Assembly: GCF_000021965.1 (NCBI RefSeq) | Contig: NC_011832.1 | Span: 1,798,001 to 1,862,000, forward strand | DNA from: Methanosphaerula palustris E1-9c | GTDB lineage: Archaea; Halobacteriota; Methanomicrobia; Methanomicrobiales; Methanospirillaceae | Direction: 5' to 3' | DNA length: 64,000 nucleotides | Program-made: the position numbers and the translations under genes | Notes under the pieces: model-generated | What the model saw: the letters and a program-made list of their open reading frames with translations, nothing else | The model's database searches: none | Told to the model about the DNA's origin: nothing | Shown: positions 1 through 9,284 of the stretch, piece by piece | How positions within the stretch are numbered: position 1 is the stretch's first letter | Layout of the letters: each line of letters starts with the position of its first letter

Positions 1-71
1 ATCAGGTCTTTCTTATTCAGGTGATGTTCAGTCAGTAGTGGAAGCAGATGCCTGCCCCGCAGCCGTCTCAT
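1..71 (-). CDS. hemB: Delta-aminolevulinic acid dehydratase (porphobilinogen synthase), N-terminal fragment
   Basis: Only the first 23 codons are in the window; the gene runs off the left edge. The ATG at 71 overlaps the hemA stop codon by four bases (ATGA), the usual sign of translational coupling. The visible peptide begins MRRLRGRHLLPLL and ends in NKKDL. This fits the arginine-rich N-terminus of archaeal HemB, which normally ends in a short motif like DLI before the barrel starts. HemB condenses two 5-aminolevulinate molecules to porphobilinogen, directly downstream of HemA. The identification rests on this short match plus its position after hemA, so it is good but not certain. Confidence 0.75.
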   Translation of the reverse strand, partial: MRRLRGRHLLPLLTEHHLNKKDL

Positions 72-1345
72 TCTTTTTTCTGGATACACAATTTCTCCCC
101 CTGGGTGATCGCATGGACGAGCGAAGCCGCAGCCTCCATCTCTCCACACTCCGCGCTGGCACGAATTGAGAACGTGGCATCAGTCAGCAGTTTCTTGACC
201 AGCACCCTGGTCAGATCGTCGACGACAGCGACCGCCCTCTGATCCTCTGACCCGAGCCGGGCCAGCGCACGGTCGCGCTCCCTGACCCTGATCTGTTCGG
301 CCCACGAATGAAGCATCGAAAGATGGTCGTCGGCCGCCTTCCGGTTGATCAACTGGACGAACTGGTTCAGTTCCTCCTCAATATAGGTCTGCGCCCGTGA
401 AGCTTCGCTCTTTCGGTAATCGAGATTATTCTGACTGATGGTGCGCAGGTTGTCGATGGTACAGAGGTGAACCCCGTCGATCTGATCGGCCCCCACCTCG
501 ACATCGCGCGGTTGGGCGATATCGATCAGGATCAACGGCCGCGGGTGTCCCTCGAGCGGCCAGCATCGTCCCTTCATCACCTCTTTGAGTTCCTCGCATC
601 GGATGATCGGATGCGGGGCGGAGGTGCAGGAGATCACCACATCCGAGAGAACCAGGTACCGGTGCATTTCAGCCATCGTTACCGCCTTTCCACCGATCTT
701 CGATGCTAGTTGCACGGCACGGGCGTATGTCCTGTTGGCCACATAGATCGCAGTCAGATCCTTAGCCGCCAGGGCCTGGGTCACCAGCATCCCAATCTCC
801 CCGCCCCCGACCACCAGGATATGCCGGCCGGTCAGGGTTCCGAGCAGTTCCTCTGCGAGTGTCACCGCGGCGGATCCGATCGAGACAGCACCCCGGTTGA
901 TCTCGGTCCGCCGCCTGACCTCAACCCCGACATGTACCGCCTTGTTTACACACTGCTCGATGAGCGGGCTGCAGGCTCCGGCCGTCTGTGCAGCGGCCAG
1001 CGCCTTCTTCAACTGACCGAGGATCTGGTCTTCCCCGACGATCATCGAATCGATCCCGCATGCCACTTCGAGCAGGTGCCGGATCGCATCCAGATCCTCA
1101 CGGACCTCAAAGGAAGCCCTCCCCAGTTCATGGAGGTATTCGGTGAGCCCGGCTCCGGTCCCCTGTACCAGTATCTCAACCCGGTTACAGGTCTGAAGGA
1201 GGATCGCACCCTTGAAATGAACCTGAATATCAGCAAGGAACTGTTCCTCATCGCCAAACCGGAACTGCTCCAGCATATCCATATCTGCCGTATGGTGGTT
1301 CATCCCTCCGATCGCAATATGAGCAAAGAGCGGATCAACAGCCAT
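68..1345 (-). CDS. hemA: Glutamyl-tRNA reductase
   Basis: This enzyme reduces glutamyl-tRNA to glutamate-1-semialdehyde, the first committed step of C5 tetrapyrrole synthesis. In a methanogen that pathway leads to F430, cobamides and siroheme. The 425-residue product has the catalytic-cysteine motif TCNRVEI, the VGEDQILGQLKKA segment, and a Rossmann motif VVGGGEIGML; length is normal for the family. The ATG at 1345 is chosen over one 19 codons upstream because GGAGG lies 7 bases before it. It overlaps the preceding precorrin-2 dehydrogenase gene by 11 bases, and its stop overlaps hemB by 4, so the three genes form a tightly coupled operon. Confidence 0.95.
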   Translation of the reverse strand: MAVDPLFAHIAIGGMNHHTADMDMLEQFRFGDEEQFLADIQVHFKGAILLQTCNRVEILVQGTGAGLTEYLHELGRASFEVREDLDAIRHLLEVACGIDSMIVGEDQILGQLKKALAAAQTAGACSPLIEQCVNKAVHVGVEVRRRTEINRGAVSIGSAAVTLAEELLGTLTGRHILVVGGGEIGMLVTQALAAKDLTAIYVANRTYARAVQLASKIGGKAVTMAEMHRYLVLSDVVISCTSAPHPIIRCEELKEVMKGRCWPLEGHPRPLILIDIAQPRDVEVGADQIDGVHLCTIDNLRTISQNNLDYRKSEASRAQTYIEEELNQFVQLINRKAADDHLSMLHSWAEQIRVRERDRALARLGSEDQRAVAVVDDLTRVLVKKLLTDATFSIRASAECGEMEAAASLVHAITQGEKLCIQKKE

Positions 1346-1979
1346 CCGGAGACCTCCCCTGCAGGTATCGTGTCCACACCACTGCAACGGCCTGGTCGAC
1401 ACCGGTGTTCAGGGCACTGTTCACTGCAGAATCACGGAGGATCGCTGAAAGGATACGTCGCCGCTCGTCTGAAGAGAGGGGCAACTGTTTGAGTGCTCCA
1501 CGGACTTCACGCTGAAGCAGAATCATCCGATCAAGACAGGGCACCTCGCGTTCAATCGTCTCCCTGATATAACGGGCCACCGCCGGGCTGCTCCCACCGG
1601 TAGAAACCGCAATCAGGTACTGCTCACCTCTGGCCACCGCCGGTAACTGAAGATCGCCCTGTTCACCATCTGCATTGTTGAAGAGCACACCCAGGTCCCT
1701 GCAGATCCTGCCGATCCGATTGTTCTGATCGGGGGAAGATGTCGCTGCGACTACCAGAAATGCCCCCTTGATCAGGTCACCAAGGGTCTGATCATCGAGC
1801 AGTTCAACATCGAGAACCTGTGATGTCACCGGCAGGGAAGAGAAACGGGAAGAGAATGAACGACTGAAGATCTGCACTGCCGCCTCGTCTGCAAAGAAGG
1901 CCGCCTTCCGTGCTCCAACCTCCCCCCCCCCAAAGATCCGTACACTCCGGCCGGAGAGGTCAAGCATCAGAGGTATCAT
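1335..1979 (-). CDS. Precorrin-2 dehydrogenase / siroheme synthase N-terminal-like (Met8/CysG-N type)
   Basis: The 214-residue protein starts with a hydrophobic strand followed by the dinucleotide-binding motif FGGGEVGARKA. It continues with VVAATSSPDQN and LFNNADGEQGDLQLPA, all typical of NAD-dependent precorrin-2 dehydrogenases. The family oxidises precorrin-2 to sirohydrochlorin, the branch point to siroheme, F430 and cobalamin. It is the first gene of the operon with hemA and hemB. Only the N-terminal dehydrogenase/chelatase part is present; there is no uroporphyrinogen methyltransferase domain as in CysG. A TATA-like TTAATC about 27 bases before the ATG suggests a leaderless mRNA. Whether it also has ferrochelatase activity cannot be told from sequence. 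Confidence 0.88.
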   Translation of the reverse strand: MIPLMLDLSGRSVRIFGGGEVGARKAAFFADEAAVQIFSRSFSSRFSSLPVTSQVLDVELLDDQTLGDLIKGAFLVVAATSSPDQNNRIGRICRDLGVLFNNADGEQGDLQLPAVARGEQYLIAVSTGGSSPAVARYIRETIEREVPCLDRMILLQREVRGALKQLPLSSDERRRILSAILRDSAVNSALNTGVDQAVAVVWTRYLQGRSPDGC

Positions 1980-2000
1980 TGATCAAGGTCTTGTTCTTCA

Positions 2001-2010
2001 GTGAGATTAA
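2001..2010 (-). promoter_or_regulatory. TATA-like element of the hem operon
   Basis: On the minus strand the sequence TCTTAATCTC is centred about 27 bases upstream of the ATG at 1979. This is the archaeal TATA-to-start spacing, and it would give a leaderless or nearly leaderless transcript. Confidence 0.4.
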
Positions 2011-2097
2011 GATATTGACATGGTTCAGGCGGTTCCTGTTTTTTCCAGACAATTCTGAGCGGTTTTTTGAAAGAATCGCGTGGCCTTATGTGGAAGA

Positions 2098-2107
2098 TGT
2101 AAATAAC
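2098..2107 (+). promoter_or_regulatory. Candidate TATA box of the RNase P RNA gene
   Basis: TGTAAATAAC is centred about 26 bases before the inferred 5' end of the RNase P RNA (2128). Support is only the spacing and base composition. Confidence 0.35.
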
Positions 2108-2127
2108 CAGGCGACATTTCTGTACAT

Positions 2128-2466
2128 GGAGAGGGAGAGTGTGGCTGACGGTGGCGTAAGCTGCTGAGGAAAGTCCTCCCACCGACCGGATGCGCAGCCG
2201 TATGCAAGTATGGGTGGCGAGAGTCACGGCAATGGCACAGAAACGATACGGCCTTCCCTGAGCGATGATACGGCCGAGCCTCTTGGCGAGACGGATGCCC
2301 TGCATCCTATTAACCCGCTGAGCAGATGACGGGAAGGATACGATGAAACGGTGAATCCCTGCGGGTGCAAGTCAGAACAGGGCGCGTGGAGAGTCCGGTC
2401 TCTGCCCGGGTATGACGCATAGCTGAATGCCACAATGAACAGAAGGAGGCTTACTCCTCCCACTCC
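2128..2466 (+). ncRNA. rnpB: Archaeal RNase P RNA
   Basis: This is the catalytic RNA that matures tRNA 5' ends. The conserved core is visible in order: GAGGAAAGTCC at 2166-2176 (CR-I), ACAGAAACGATACGG from 2237 (CR-II/III), GGATACGATGAAACGGTGAAT near 2336-2355 (CR-IV region), and ACAGAAGGAGGCTTAC from 2439 (CR-V). The ends are set by helix P1: GGAGAGGGAG at 2128-2137 pairs with CTCCCACTCC at 2457-2466 apart from one A-A mismatch. The length of about 340 nt fits archaeal type A RNAs. The gene sits alone between the hem operon and the XRE-CBS regulator. Exact ends are inferred from P1 pairing. Confidence 0.93.
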
Positions 2467-2535
2467 AGTTCTGATATCTTCAAATATGTTCTTTTCTGCA
2501 TAACGAATTAAAAAAATTAATAACCTGTCATCACC

Positions 2536-3102
2536 ATGAGTAATATAATGCATATCCCGACGCCGTCTGAGATCAGGGCTAAGCGTGAGATGCTCGACCT
2601 GACCCAGTCTGAACTCGCACGAAAGGCCGGAGTCAGCCAGTCGATGATTGCCAGGATAGAGGCTGGGAGCGTTGATCCGCGGGTAGGGACGCTGGATAAG
2701 ATCATCAGAGTACTAAACATCGCCGAGCGCTCGATCGTGACGGCTGCTCAGGTGATGCATACACCAGTACAGAGTATCCATCCCGAGAACCAGATAGCAA
2801 GTGCCGTCGATATCATGGAAAAGAACGGCATCTCCCAGTTGCCGGTGATCCTTGATGGGGTGCCGGTAGGTTGTATCTCAGAATCAGCGATCCTCTTTGC
2901 CATCGAAGAGCAGCACGCTCATAAATCCCAGAATTATCTGGTAAGAGATTTTATGGAGTCCAGTTTCCCGACGGTTCCCCCGGATATCGATGTGGAGACC
3001 GTCGTCCATATTCTGCAGCAGCACCATGCGGTGCTGGTCCTTGAGAAGGGGAAGGTGCAGGGTGTAATAACCAAGCACGACCTGATCTCGCTAATCACCT
3101 AG
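2536..3102 (+). CDS. XRE-family transcriptional regulator with two CBS domains
   Basis: Residues about 10-65 form a Cro/C1-type helix-turn-helix ([21 protein letters not shown]). Residues about 70-185 form a CBS domain pair ([17 protein letters not shown], then [19 protein letters not shown]). CBS pairs usually bind adenylyl ligands such as ATP, AMP or SAM, so the protein probably couples adenylate or SAM state to DNA binding. This combination is common in methanogens but its targets are mostly unknown. An AT-rich stretch about 24 bases upstream could be a TATA box. The gene converges with tpiA and the two stops overlap by 4 bases. Confidence 0.85.
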   Translation: MSNIMHIPTPSEIRAKREMLDLTQSELARKAGVSQSMIARIEAGSVDPRVGTLDKIIRVLNIAERSIVTAAQVMHTPVQSIHPENQIASAVDIMEKNGISQLPVILDGVPVGCISESAILFAIEEQHAHKSQNYLVRDFMESSFPTVPPDIDVETVVHILQQHHAVLVLEKGKVQGVITKHDLISLIT

Positions 3103-3767
3103 AGAAGGGAGACCAGATCTCTGAGCACGATGGCAGGGTCTTCAACTTTGACCACGCTTGAGGCGAGCAGTACACCATCTGTTCCGAGGTCACGGGCGAT
3201 CTTCACACATTCCCCCGACTGGATGCCGGCACCGGTCAACACCTTCACCTTTGGATTCACCGCGTGCACGGCTGCCACTGATCGTTGTATGATCCCGGGG
3301 TCCGCCTTGGCCACCGACACCCCGCTACCGATCAGTTCTGGCGGTTCAATCGCAACATAGGTCGGTGAAAGGGCCGCTGCCGCTGCACTGGTCATATCGT
3401 TGTTTGAACAGATCACCGTGACCAGCCCTGCTTCCGTCGCAGCCCGCACACTGGCTTCGATCTCAGCAAGAGTCAGCCTCCGTTCAGAGTGGTTGATCAG
3501 AGTCCCCACCGCACCGGTCTGTCTGACCGCGGCGGCGGTCACATGACCGGTAAACGCACCAGGGACAACGCCGTCCAGATGCTGTGCAAAGACCGGGATC
3601 TCAAAGTGTTTGCTCAGAGGATGGAGGTCGAAGAACGAGGGTGCGACCCCGATCTGAATGCCGCTCTCCTCACTGACCTCTTCTGCAGCTCGCGCAATCA
3701 TATGGGCTCGGGGGCCCATCCCTTCCTTGTAGGCCTTGAGGTTTACCAGAATGAACTGTGATGACAT
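3099..3767 (-). CDS. tpiA: Triosephosphate isomerase (archaeal type)
   Basis: The enzyme interconverts dihydroxyacetone phosphate and glyceraldehyde-3-phosphate, mainly for gluconeogenesis in a methanogen. The 222-residue product has the short archaeal form: an N-terminal substrate lysine in VNLKAYKEG, the catalytic histidine segment LINHSERR, and the glutamate in [10 protein letters not shown]. The C-terminal phosphate-binding loops GAGI and GVLLASSVV are also present. The ATG at 3767 is preferred over an earlier one at 3803 because GGGAGAT precedes it at good spacing and the family begins with this strand. It lies downstream of the U32 gene on the same strand, separated by about 70 bases. 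Confidence 0.95.
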   Translation of the reverse strand: MSSQFILVNLKAYKEGMGPRAHMIARAAEEVSEESGIQIGVAPSFFDLHPLSKHFEIPVFAQHLDGVVPGAFTGHVTAAAVRQTGAVGTLINHSERRLTLAEIEASVRAATEAGLVTVICSNNDMTSAAAAALSPTYVAIEPPELIGSGVSVAKADPGIIQRSVAAVHAVNPKVKVLTGAGIQSGECVKIARDLGTDGVLLASSVVKVEDPAIVLRDLVSLL

Positions 3768-3840
3768 AGGATCTCCCTGAAAGGAACCCGGTTCCTTCTT
3801 CACCCGGACAGTTCTGTCTGCAGATATTTAAATAATGAGT

Positions 3841-6462
3841 TCAGGTCTCTTTGAGTCCATGCAGGAACGGACCGGTGGTGATGCCACCAAGGGAGATCAC
3901 CTTCACCTTTTCCTTAAGGTGCGCAAGTTCCTCTACACTCCGACGACCACCCGTCGCCACCAGATCGAGCCCCTGCAGGTACAGCCGGGTCATCTCCTCT
4001 GCATAGAGGGGGGTTCTGCCCCTCGCGTCGATCACCACCTCGGTGACACCGATGCCAGCGATCGCCAGGAGATGATCGATCAGACAGGTCTCGACGGCGT
4101 TCTGGATGCGGGTCCTGCAACTGCCATCGAAGAGGAGAGGGAATACCTCGCCTTTCTGATCGCGGACGGCCCATGAACCGGTACGCGGCGGGATACATCC
4201 ACAGGACGTGCCGACCGGACAGTCCTCGGTCACCAGTGCCCCGGCACTCCCCTGAACGATCAGGGCGAGATGTGGACAATGATCGCTGGATGGTAGACGC
4301 GAGACGATATCGGTGAGTTCTGCAATCTCCTCACGTGAGAGTTCCCCAGAGAGGGTCAGCAGGTGGAACCCAGTCAGCGCATTGACCGTACATCGGTTCC
4401 AGATGTTCAACCCCTGCCCGCCATAGAGTGGAAGGGTGGGGGCCATCTCCTGCAGGGCAGTTGCCGCTCCGATCCCGTTGACCATCACACCTGCGAGGTC
4501 TTCGATAAGAGGAGTAGCCAGGATATCGCCGGCCATCTTAAAAAACTCATGACGGGTGATCTGCGGCCACTTCCAGACCAGTTTCGCCCCGGTTGTACGG
4601 AGGAGATTAACTGCCTTGGTGAGTTGATCGATCATCGAGGGGACCGTACCAGTACATCCACAGGGGGCGGGTGATTTTGGTTCAAAACAGATCAGACGAC
4701 ACCCGGCCGCAGCCGCAGCTGCCACCGCTTCCAGGGTATCTGTAAAGAGGACCAGATTCGGGATCGTCGACACTGGTATAACATTCCCCGGCTGGCTCTC
4801 CATCTCAACAAACCGGGTGCATCGGGCTTCGGCGGCAGCCTGTGCCTCCTCTGATGGATGATATGAACTGACGATTACACCGGCCGCAGCGGAGAGGAGG
4901 TCGCGCCGGAGCCTGTTGAGCGCACTGCTCCGACCAAAGAGTGTACCGGGGTTGTCGATCACAAGATCGGTGATCACAAACGGAGTTCCCCCAGTCCGGG
5001 TCAGCTGTTCCCGGATCCGGTCGCTGGTGAGCGGGTGTTCCCGTGCCTCCAGAAACGGTTCGTCGCCGATGACTGAAACCGGAACTGCAATCTGGTCCCT
5101 GCGGAGGACCGTGCCGGAGAGGTGCGGCAGTCGCTCTTCATCAAACCAGAACGAGAGGGAGAGGGAGACTCGAGCAGGGGGGTGTGCCGCATCATCGCTG
5201 ATCTGCCGCCGTGTGGCCCGGGTATACACTGCACTTCTTGTCAGGTAGACCTTCGAACCCACGACAACCCGATCCTGCACAGGCAGGGAGACCTTCTGTT
5301 CCCCTGGATGGTACCACGGTGTACCCCGCAGCACCAGACCGCACTCCTCACCGTCAGGAGCGATGAACACCAGCCCGTCACCTGTATCAGGGGCGGTCGT
5401 CCCCTCCAGGGTAACGATGACCTCCCCCCGTTCGCTATCAGATTCCAATACCGTCCCGACGAAGAGCCCGCGATTATCCGGTCGATCTCGCCCCATCAAT
5501 GATCGGTGACGGGCGCCCAGCAGGTACCCACCCGTGAAACCCCGGTTGAAGGCCATCAGCAGGCGTTCGATCACCGCATCTTCAGGCTTCCACCCCCCAG
5601 TTTTGATCGCATCGAGCGCGGTACGGTAGATCCCAACAACGGTGGCAACATATTCGGGGGACTTCATCCTTCCTTCGATCTTTAACGAGGTGATCGGCGA
5701 ATGGACAACCTGATCGAGGTGCGGGTAGCAGGCAAGATCCTTTGGCGATAGGAGGTACTGCTCATCATCCCGGACCTCCTGCATCCGAACAGGCCTCCCG
5801 TACTGGTCTGTCTCTCCATGGAGGAGGGTGTATGGTTTTCTGCACGGCTGTGCGCAGCTCCCCCGGTTTCCGGACCGTCCCCCGATCACCGACGAGAGGA
5901 GGCACTGTCCTGAGTAACTGTAACAGAGCGCTCCATGTAAAAATATCTCCAGACCGATATCGAGATGTTCCTCCTCTGCTGCAGCGGCGATCGCCGTCAC
6001 CTCTGCAAGGGAGAGTTCGCGGGCCAGCACCACCCGTGAGAATCCATGCGCTACGGCCCACCGCACCCCTCCAATGGTGTAGATCGTCATCTGAGTCGAC
6101 GCGTGGAGCGGCAGGTCAGGAACCAGCCATCTGGCCAGGGCTGCCACTCCGACATCCTGCACCAGCACCGCATCCACCCCCATACGGTACAGCACCAGCA
6201 GATACCGGGCCACGTCAACGAGTTCCCGGTCATGGATCAGGGTGTTGACGGTGACATAGACCGCGACGTTCTGTGCATGCGCTCTGGCTACCGAACGGAC
6301 CAGGGCCGCTTCATCAAAGTTCGTTGCAAACTGTCGAGCCCCAAAACGCGACCCGCCCAGGTACACGGCATCCGCCCCTGCATTAATGGCAGCGATCAGC
6401 GCCTCTTCCGACCCTGCTGGCGCGAGCAATTCAGGCAGCCCATCCCTCTGTTTCTGATTCAT
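3841..6462 (-). CDS. U32-family peptidase-like protein (RlhA/YdcP-related)
   Basis: The 873-residue protein opens with PELLAPAGSEEALIAAINAGAD and AVYLGG, hallmarks of peptidase family U32. It carries the U32 cysteine cluster in LCYSYSGQC and GSCAQPCR (about residues 175-205). The middle and C-terminal parts resemble the DUF3656-type extension seen in long U32 members. Members of the family act in tRNA or rRNA hydroxylation (TrhP, RlhA) or prephenate-dependent RNA modification rather than as proven peptidases, so an RNA-modification role is inferred. At 873 residues it is longer than bacterial RlhA (about 650). There is a further cysteine motif TSCGCIPPR near residue 760. Confidence 0.85.
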   Translation of the reverse strand: MNQKQRDGLPELLAPAGSEEALIAAINAGADAVYLGGSRFGARQFATNFDEAALVRSVARAHAQNVAVYVTVNTLIHDRELVDVARYLLVLYRMGVDAVLVQDVGVAALARWLVPDLPLHASTQMTIYTIGGVRWAVAHGFSRVVLARELSLAEVTAIAAAAEEEHLDIGLEIFLHGALCYSYSGQCLLSSVIGGRSGNRGSCAQPCRKPYTLLHGETDQYGRPVRMQEVRDDEQYLLSPKDLACYPHLDQVVHSPITSLKIEGRMKSPEYVATVVGIYRTALDAIKTGGWKPEDAVIERLLMAFNRGFTGGYLLGARHRSLMGRDRPDNRGLFVGTVLESDSERGEVIVTLEGTTAPDTGDGLVFIAPDGEECGLVLRGTPWYHPGEQKVSLPVQDRVVVGSKVYLTRSAVYTRATRRQISDDAAHPPARVSLSLSFWFDEERLPHLSGTVLRRDQIAVPVSVIGDEPFLEAREHPLTSDRIREQLTRTGGTPFVITDLVIDNPGTLFGRSSALNRLRRDLLSAAAGVIVSSYHPSEEAQAAAEARCTRFVEMESQPGNVIPVSTIPNLVLFTDTLEAVAAAAAAGCRLICFEPKSPAPCGCTGTVPSMIDQLTKAVNLLRTTGAKLVWKWPQITRHEFFKMAGDILATPLIEDLAGVMVNGIGAATALQEMAPTLPLYGGQGLNIWNRCTVNALTGFHLLTLSGELSREEIAELTDIVSRLPSSDHCPHLALIVQGSAGALVTEDCPVGTSCGCIPPRTGSWAVRDQKGEVFPLLFDGSCRTRIQNAVETCLIDHLLAIAGIGVTEVVIDARGRTPLYAEEMTRLYLQGLDLVATGGRRSVEELAHLKEKVKVISLGGITTGPFLHGLKET

Positions 6463-6506
6463 CTGGACTCCGCTACTGAATGGTCTGCAGAGAGGGATGA
6501 GGGTTG

Positions 6507-6827
6507 TTATCGTGGACAGCGTTCCCTGAGAAATCCAGCTAGCTGCTCGAAGGTCATCCCCTGGATCAGCACCCGCTTCTGCGAGGAGGTGGCACCGCTC
6601 AGGATACTGATCCCGGACTGGGGGATGGTCAGCGTTCTACTGAGCAGCGCGACGATAGCCCGGTTAGCCTTCCCTTCGACGGGCGGTGTGGTGATGGAAC
6701 AGCCGATCGCATGCCGCCACTCATTGTACCCTGCAGGAAAACGGTCGGCTTTCGCTTTAGAATTGACATCGAGGAGCAGGACGGTCCCCTCTCTGGTAGA
6801 GGTCAATGCATCAGCAGGATCTGCCAT
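6507..6827 (-). CDS. DUF167 (YggU-family) protein
   Basis: This small basic protein of about 106 residues carries the family signature SITTPPVEGKANRAIVALLS followed by ISILSGATSSQKRVLIQG. The fold is known from archaeal and bacterial structures, but the function is unknown. The open frame extends upstream to 6959, but that extension looks non-coding. The ATG at 6827 (MADPADALTS) gives a family-typical N-terminus. It lies upstream of the U32 gene on the same strand with a 44-base gap, so co-transcription is likely. Confidence 0.8.
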   Translation of the reverse strand: MADPADALTSTREGTVLLLDVNSKAKADRFPAGYNEWRHAIGCSITTPPVEGKANRAIVALLSRTLTIPQSGISILSGATSSQKRVLIQGMTFEQLAGFLRERCPR

Positions 6828-7026
6828 AAAAGAGCCCTGCAAAGGAGGTTTGTCGCCCGACATTAACAAACATGGGTCATCGGTGGCATTGCGCCGTTCC
6901 TCCCCCGTTTTAAATCCCTCATGCCGGGCGGTGCCTGTCGCGCAACCGGGTTGTCCCATGGATCACTTCTAGGCGCTTGCCACTCGATCACCCGGGGACC
7001 TATGGAAGCGCTGTATCGGCACAGAA

Positions 7027-8295
7027 TCATATCTGTGGTCTCTCCATATAACCCCTCCCCCTGTACCAGCAGGGGTCGATCCTTGTGAAGTCCCCATGGT
7101 CATAGACGACCGTTCCCCGCATGATTACCCGTTCAGGAAAGACCGCCAACATCCCTTGATACGGTGTCCAGGTACACCTGCTGTGCAGGTCGGCGGCCTC
7201 AACAGGGACCGCCTCACGGGGATAGAGCGCAAAGTCGGCACGATCGCCGGGTGAGAACCCGGCCGGTGGGATTCCCAGAACTTTCGCCGGTGCAACAGCG
7301 GTCTTCTGCACGACAGAAGCGAGAGAGAGTTCGCTGGTGAGGACATGCGCCATCAACAGCGGAACCATCGTCTCGACGCCCGGCAGCCCGGAAGGGGCAT
7401 TCGTAAAGGCCTGCGCCTTCTCGTTCAATGTGTGCGGCGCATGGTCCGAAGCGATCAGGTCGATCCGATCCCAGGCCAGAAAGAGTTCTCTCTGGAGACG
7501 TTCCGACCTGAGCGGTGGGTTCACACGCCCGTGAGTGTCGGTATCGGCGAACCGTTCGATGGAGAGAAGGAGGTGATGGGGAGTCACCTCGGCCGTCATC
7601 CCTGCCCGATGAGCTGCATCCAACGATCCTGCCGTGCTCATGTGGCAGCAGTGGACCCGCTGACCGGGTGCGCACGATGCCCGCAGGGCCTGTACAGCTC
7701 GCTCTTCCCCTGCCGGCGATCGCTGCAGACTGTGCTGGCGGAGCCCGACCGGCGCGGTACCGGAGACCTCCTCAGCATGAACGGTGACGAGCCCCCCCAG
7801 CCGATGGATCTCAGCAAAGGTGCGCTGCTGCACCTCCAGTGTCAGGGCCTCCCCGTAACTGGACGGAGCGATGAAGACTTCGCCGAACGCCAGCGCCCCG
7901 CCCTGCCAGAGGTCCGCAATTCTCGCATCCCGGGTCACGGCCCCGTTCACCCCGAACCCGCAGTACGAATGGGCGGTGGCATCGGCGACCCTGACTTTGA
8001 AATGTTCCCGGTTGGTGATCGGCGGGACAGTGTTCGGCTGGTCGACCACCACCGTCACCCCGCCGGCCAGTGCGCTCTGCGAACCGGTGGTCCAGTCCTC
8101 CTTGACGGACTGAGTGCCGCCCCGCATATGAACATGCATATCGATCGCGGCCGGGAGGACGAGCAGTCCCCTGCAATCGAGCGTCTGATGAGCCGGAGCT
8201 CCGGCACCTGCATGCACGACGATCCCGTCCCGGACCTGCAGGTCGACAACCCTTCCGTCCGGAAGGGTCAGGTTTAATAGGAGGAGATCTAGCAT
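7027..8295 (-). CDS. pyrC: Dihydroorotase
   Basis: The enzyme cyclises carbamoyl-aspartate to dihydroorotate in pyrimidine synthesis. The 422-residue amidohydrolase has the zinc-binding motif DMHVHMRGG (about residues 53-60). It also has later metal or substrate ligands in VHAEE, HCCHMST and the catalytic-aspartate motif ASDHAPH. The C-terminus LFPERV-type strand and ALYPRE belong to the composite beta domain. The start overlaps the hypE stop by 7 bases, so translation is probably coupled. pyrD and pyrK are found 8 kb away, on the other strand. Confidence 0.93.
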   Translation of the reverse strand: MLDLLLLNLTLPDGRVVDLQVRDGIVVHAGAGAPAHQTLDCRGLLVLPAAIDMHVHMRGGTQSVKEDWTTGSQSALAGGVTVVVDQPNTVPPITNREHFKVRVADATAHSYCGFGVNGAVTRDARIADLWQGGALAFGEVFIAPSSYGEALTLEVQQRTFAEIHRLGGLVTVHAEEVSGTAPVGLRQHSLQRSPAGEERAVQALRASCAPGQRVHCCHMSTAGSLDAAHRAGMTAEVTPHHLLLSIERFADTDTHGRVNPPLRSERLQRELFLAWDRIDLIASDHAPHTLNEKAQAFTNAPSGLPGVETMVPLLMAHVLTSELSLASVVQKTAVAPAKVLGIPPAGFSPGDRADFALYPREAVPVEAADLHSRCTWTPYQGMLAVFPERVIMRGTVVYDHGDFTRIDPCWYRGRGYMERPQI

Positions 8296-9284
8296 ACCCG
8301 CGGAACCGGGTCACCCATCGGCGGTTCGATAAACCGTTCGCCGCCGATCGAGGTCTCCATGATCACAGACGATCCTTCGACGACCTTCCCGATGATCGCG
8401 GCGTCCTTACCGAGGGGATGGCGCCGGATCGCGGCGAGTATGCTCTCTGCGTCCTCTTCTGGAACTCCCATCACGACCTTTCCTTCGTTGGCGACCTCGA
8501 GCGGGTCAATGCCGAGCAGCGAGCCGGCACTCCTCACACTGGCCCGGATCGGGACCGCAACCTCCTCAAGTCTGACGCCGACGCCAGCTTTTCTGGCCAT
8601 CTCGTTGATGGCCGCCGCAAACCCTCCGCGGGTCGGGTCCTTCATCGCATGGATCGTGCCGGCCGCCATCGCCCCCTTCACCAGTGACCAGATAGGAGCC
8701 ACATCAGAACGAATCTGGTCCCCAAGGTCGAATCCTTCCCGATGGGTCAGGATCGCAAGCCCATGATCCCCGAGCGTACCACTGACGATGATTCGGTCCC
8801 CTGGCATCAACCCGTTGTCGCGGACCACCGTTTCGGCAACACCGATCCCGGCCGTGTTGATGGCAATCCCATCGAGCGCCCCCTTCTCGACGACCTTGGT
8901 ATCTCCGGTAACCAGCGAGGCACCGGCCTCGCCGAGTGCGGTATTCATCGACTGCATGATCTGCTCGAGATCCCCGACATCGAACCCCTCCTCAAGGATC
9001 AGCCCGCAGGAGAGGGCGATCGGACGACCGCCCATCATGGCCAGATCGTTGATCGTCCCAGATACCGCGATCCTTCCAATGTCCCCGCCCGGGAAGAAGA
9101 TCGGATGGACCACATGCGAATCTGTGGTGAAGACGATATTGGTCCCCCCGATCGGGATGACCGCACCGTCATCGAGTGACTCAAGACCGATACCTCCGGC
9201 ATTATTGTGGGTGACGCAGGAGAGCACCTTCAACAGTTCTCCCATCACCTCCCCGCCAGCGCCATGCATCATCTGTACTTTCAT
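8289..9284 (-). CDS. hypE: Hydrogenase maturation protein HypE (carbamoyl dehydratase)
   Basis: HypE receives a carbamoyl group from HypF on its C-terminal cysteine. It dehydrates it with ATP to a thiocyanate that becomes the CN ligands of [NiFe] hydrogenases. The 331-residue protein has the AIR-synthase fold: N-terminal HGAGGEVMGELL, the DDGAVIPIG nucleotide segment, and FTTDSHVVHP. It ends exactly in PVPRVC, matching the PRIC-type tail that carries the modified cysteine. It overlaps the hypA stop by 4 bases and the pyrC start by 7. Seeing HypE in a methanogen with several NiFe hydrogenases is expected. Confidence 0.97.
   Translation of the reverse strand: MKVQMMHGAGGEVMGELLKVLSCVTHNNAGGIGLESLDDGAVIPIGGTNIVFTTDSHVVHPIFFPGGDIGRIAVSGTINDLAMMGGRPIALSCGLILEEGFDVGDLEQIMQSMNTALGEAGASLVTGDTKVVEKGALDGIAINTAGIGVAETVVRDNGLMPGDRIIVSGTLGDHGLAILTHREGFDLGDQIRSDVAPIWSLVKGAMAAGTIHAMKDPTRGGFAAAINEMARKAGVGVRLEEVAVPIRASVRSAGSLLGIDPLEVANEGKVVMGVPEEDAESILAAIRRHPLGKDAAIIGKVVEGSSVIMETSIGGERFIEPPMGDPVPRVC

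Noticed and set aside
1976-2553. Minus-strand frames over the RNase P RNA
   Set aside because: The conserved RNA core explains the sequence; the peptides have no family likeness.
5742-6248. 168-codon plus-strand frame opposite the U32 gene
   Set aside because: Antisense shadow of the conserved U32 cysteine region.
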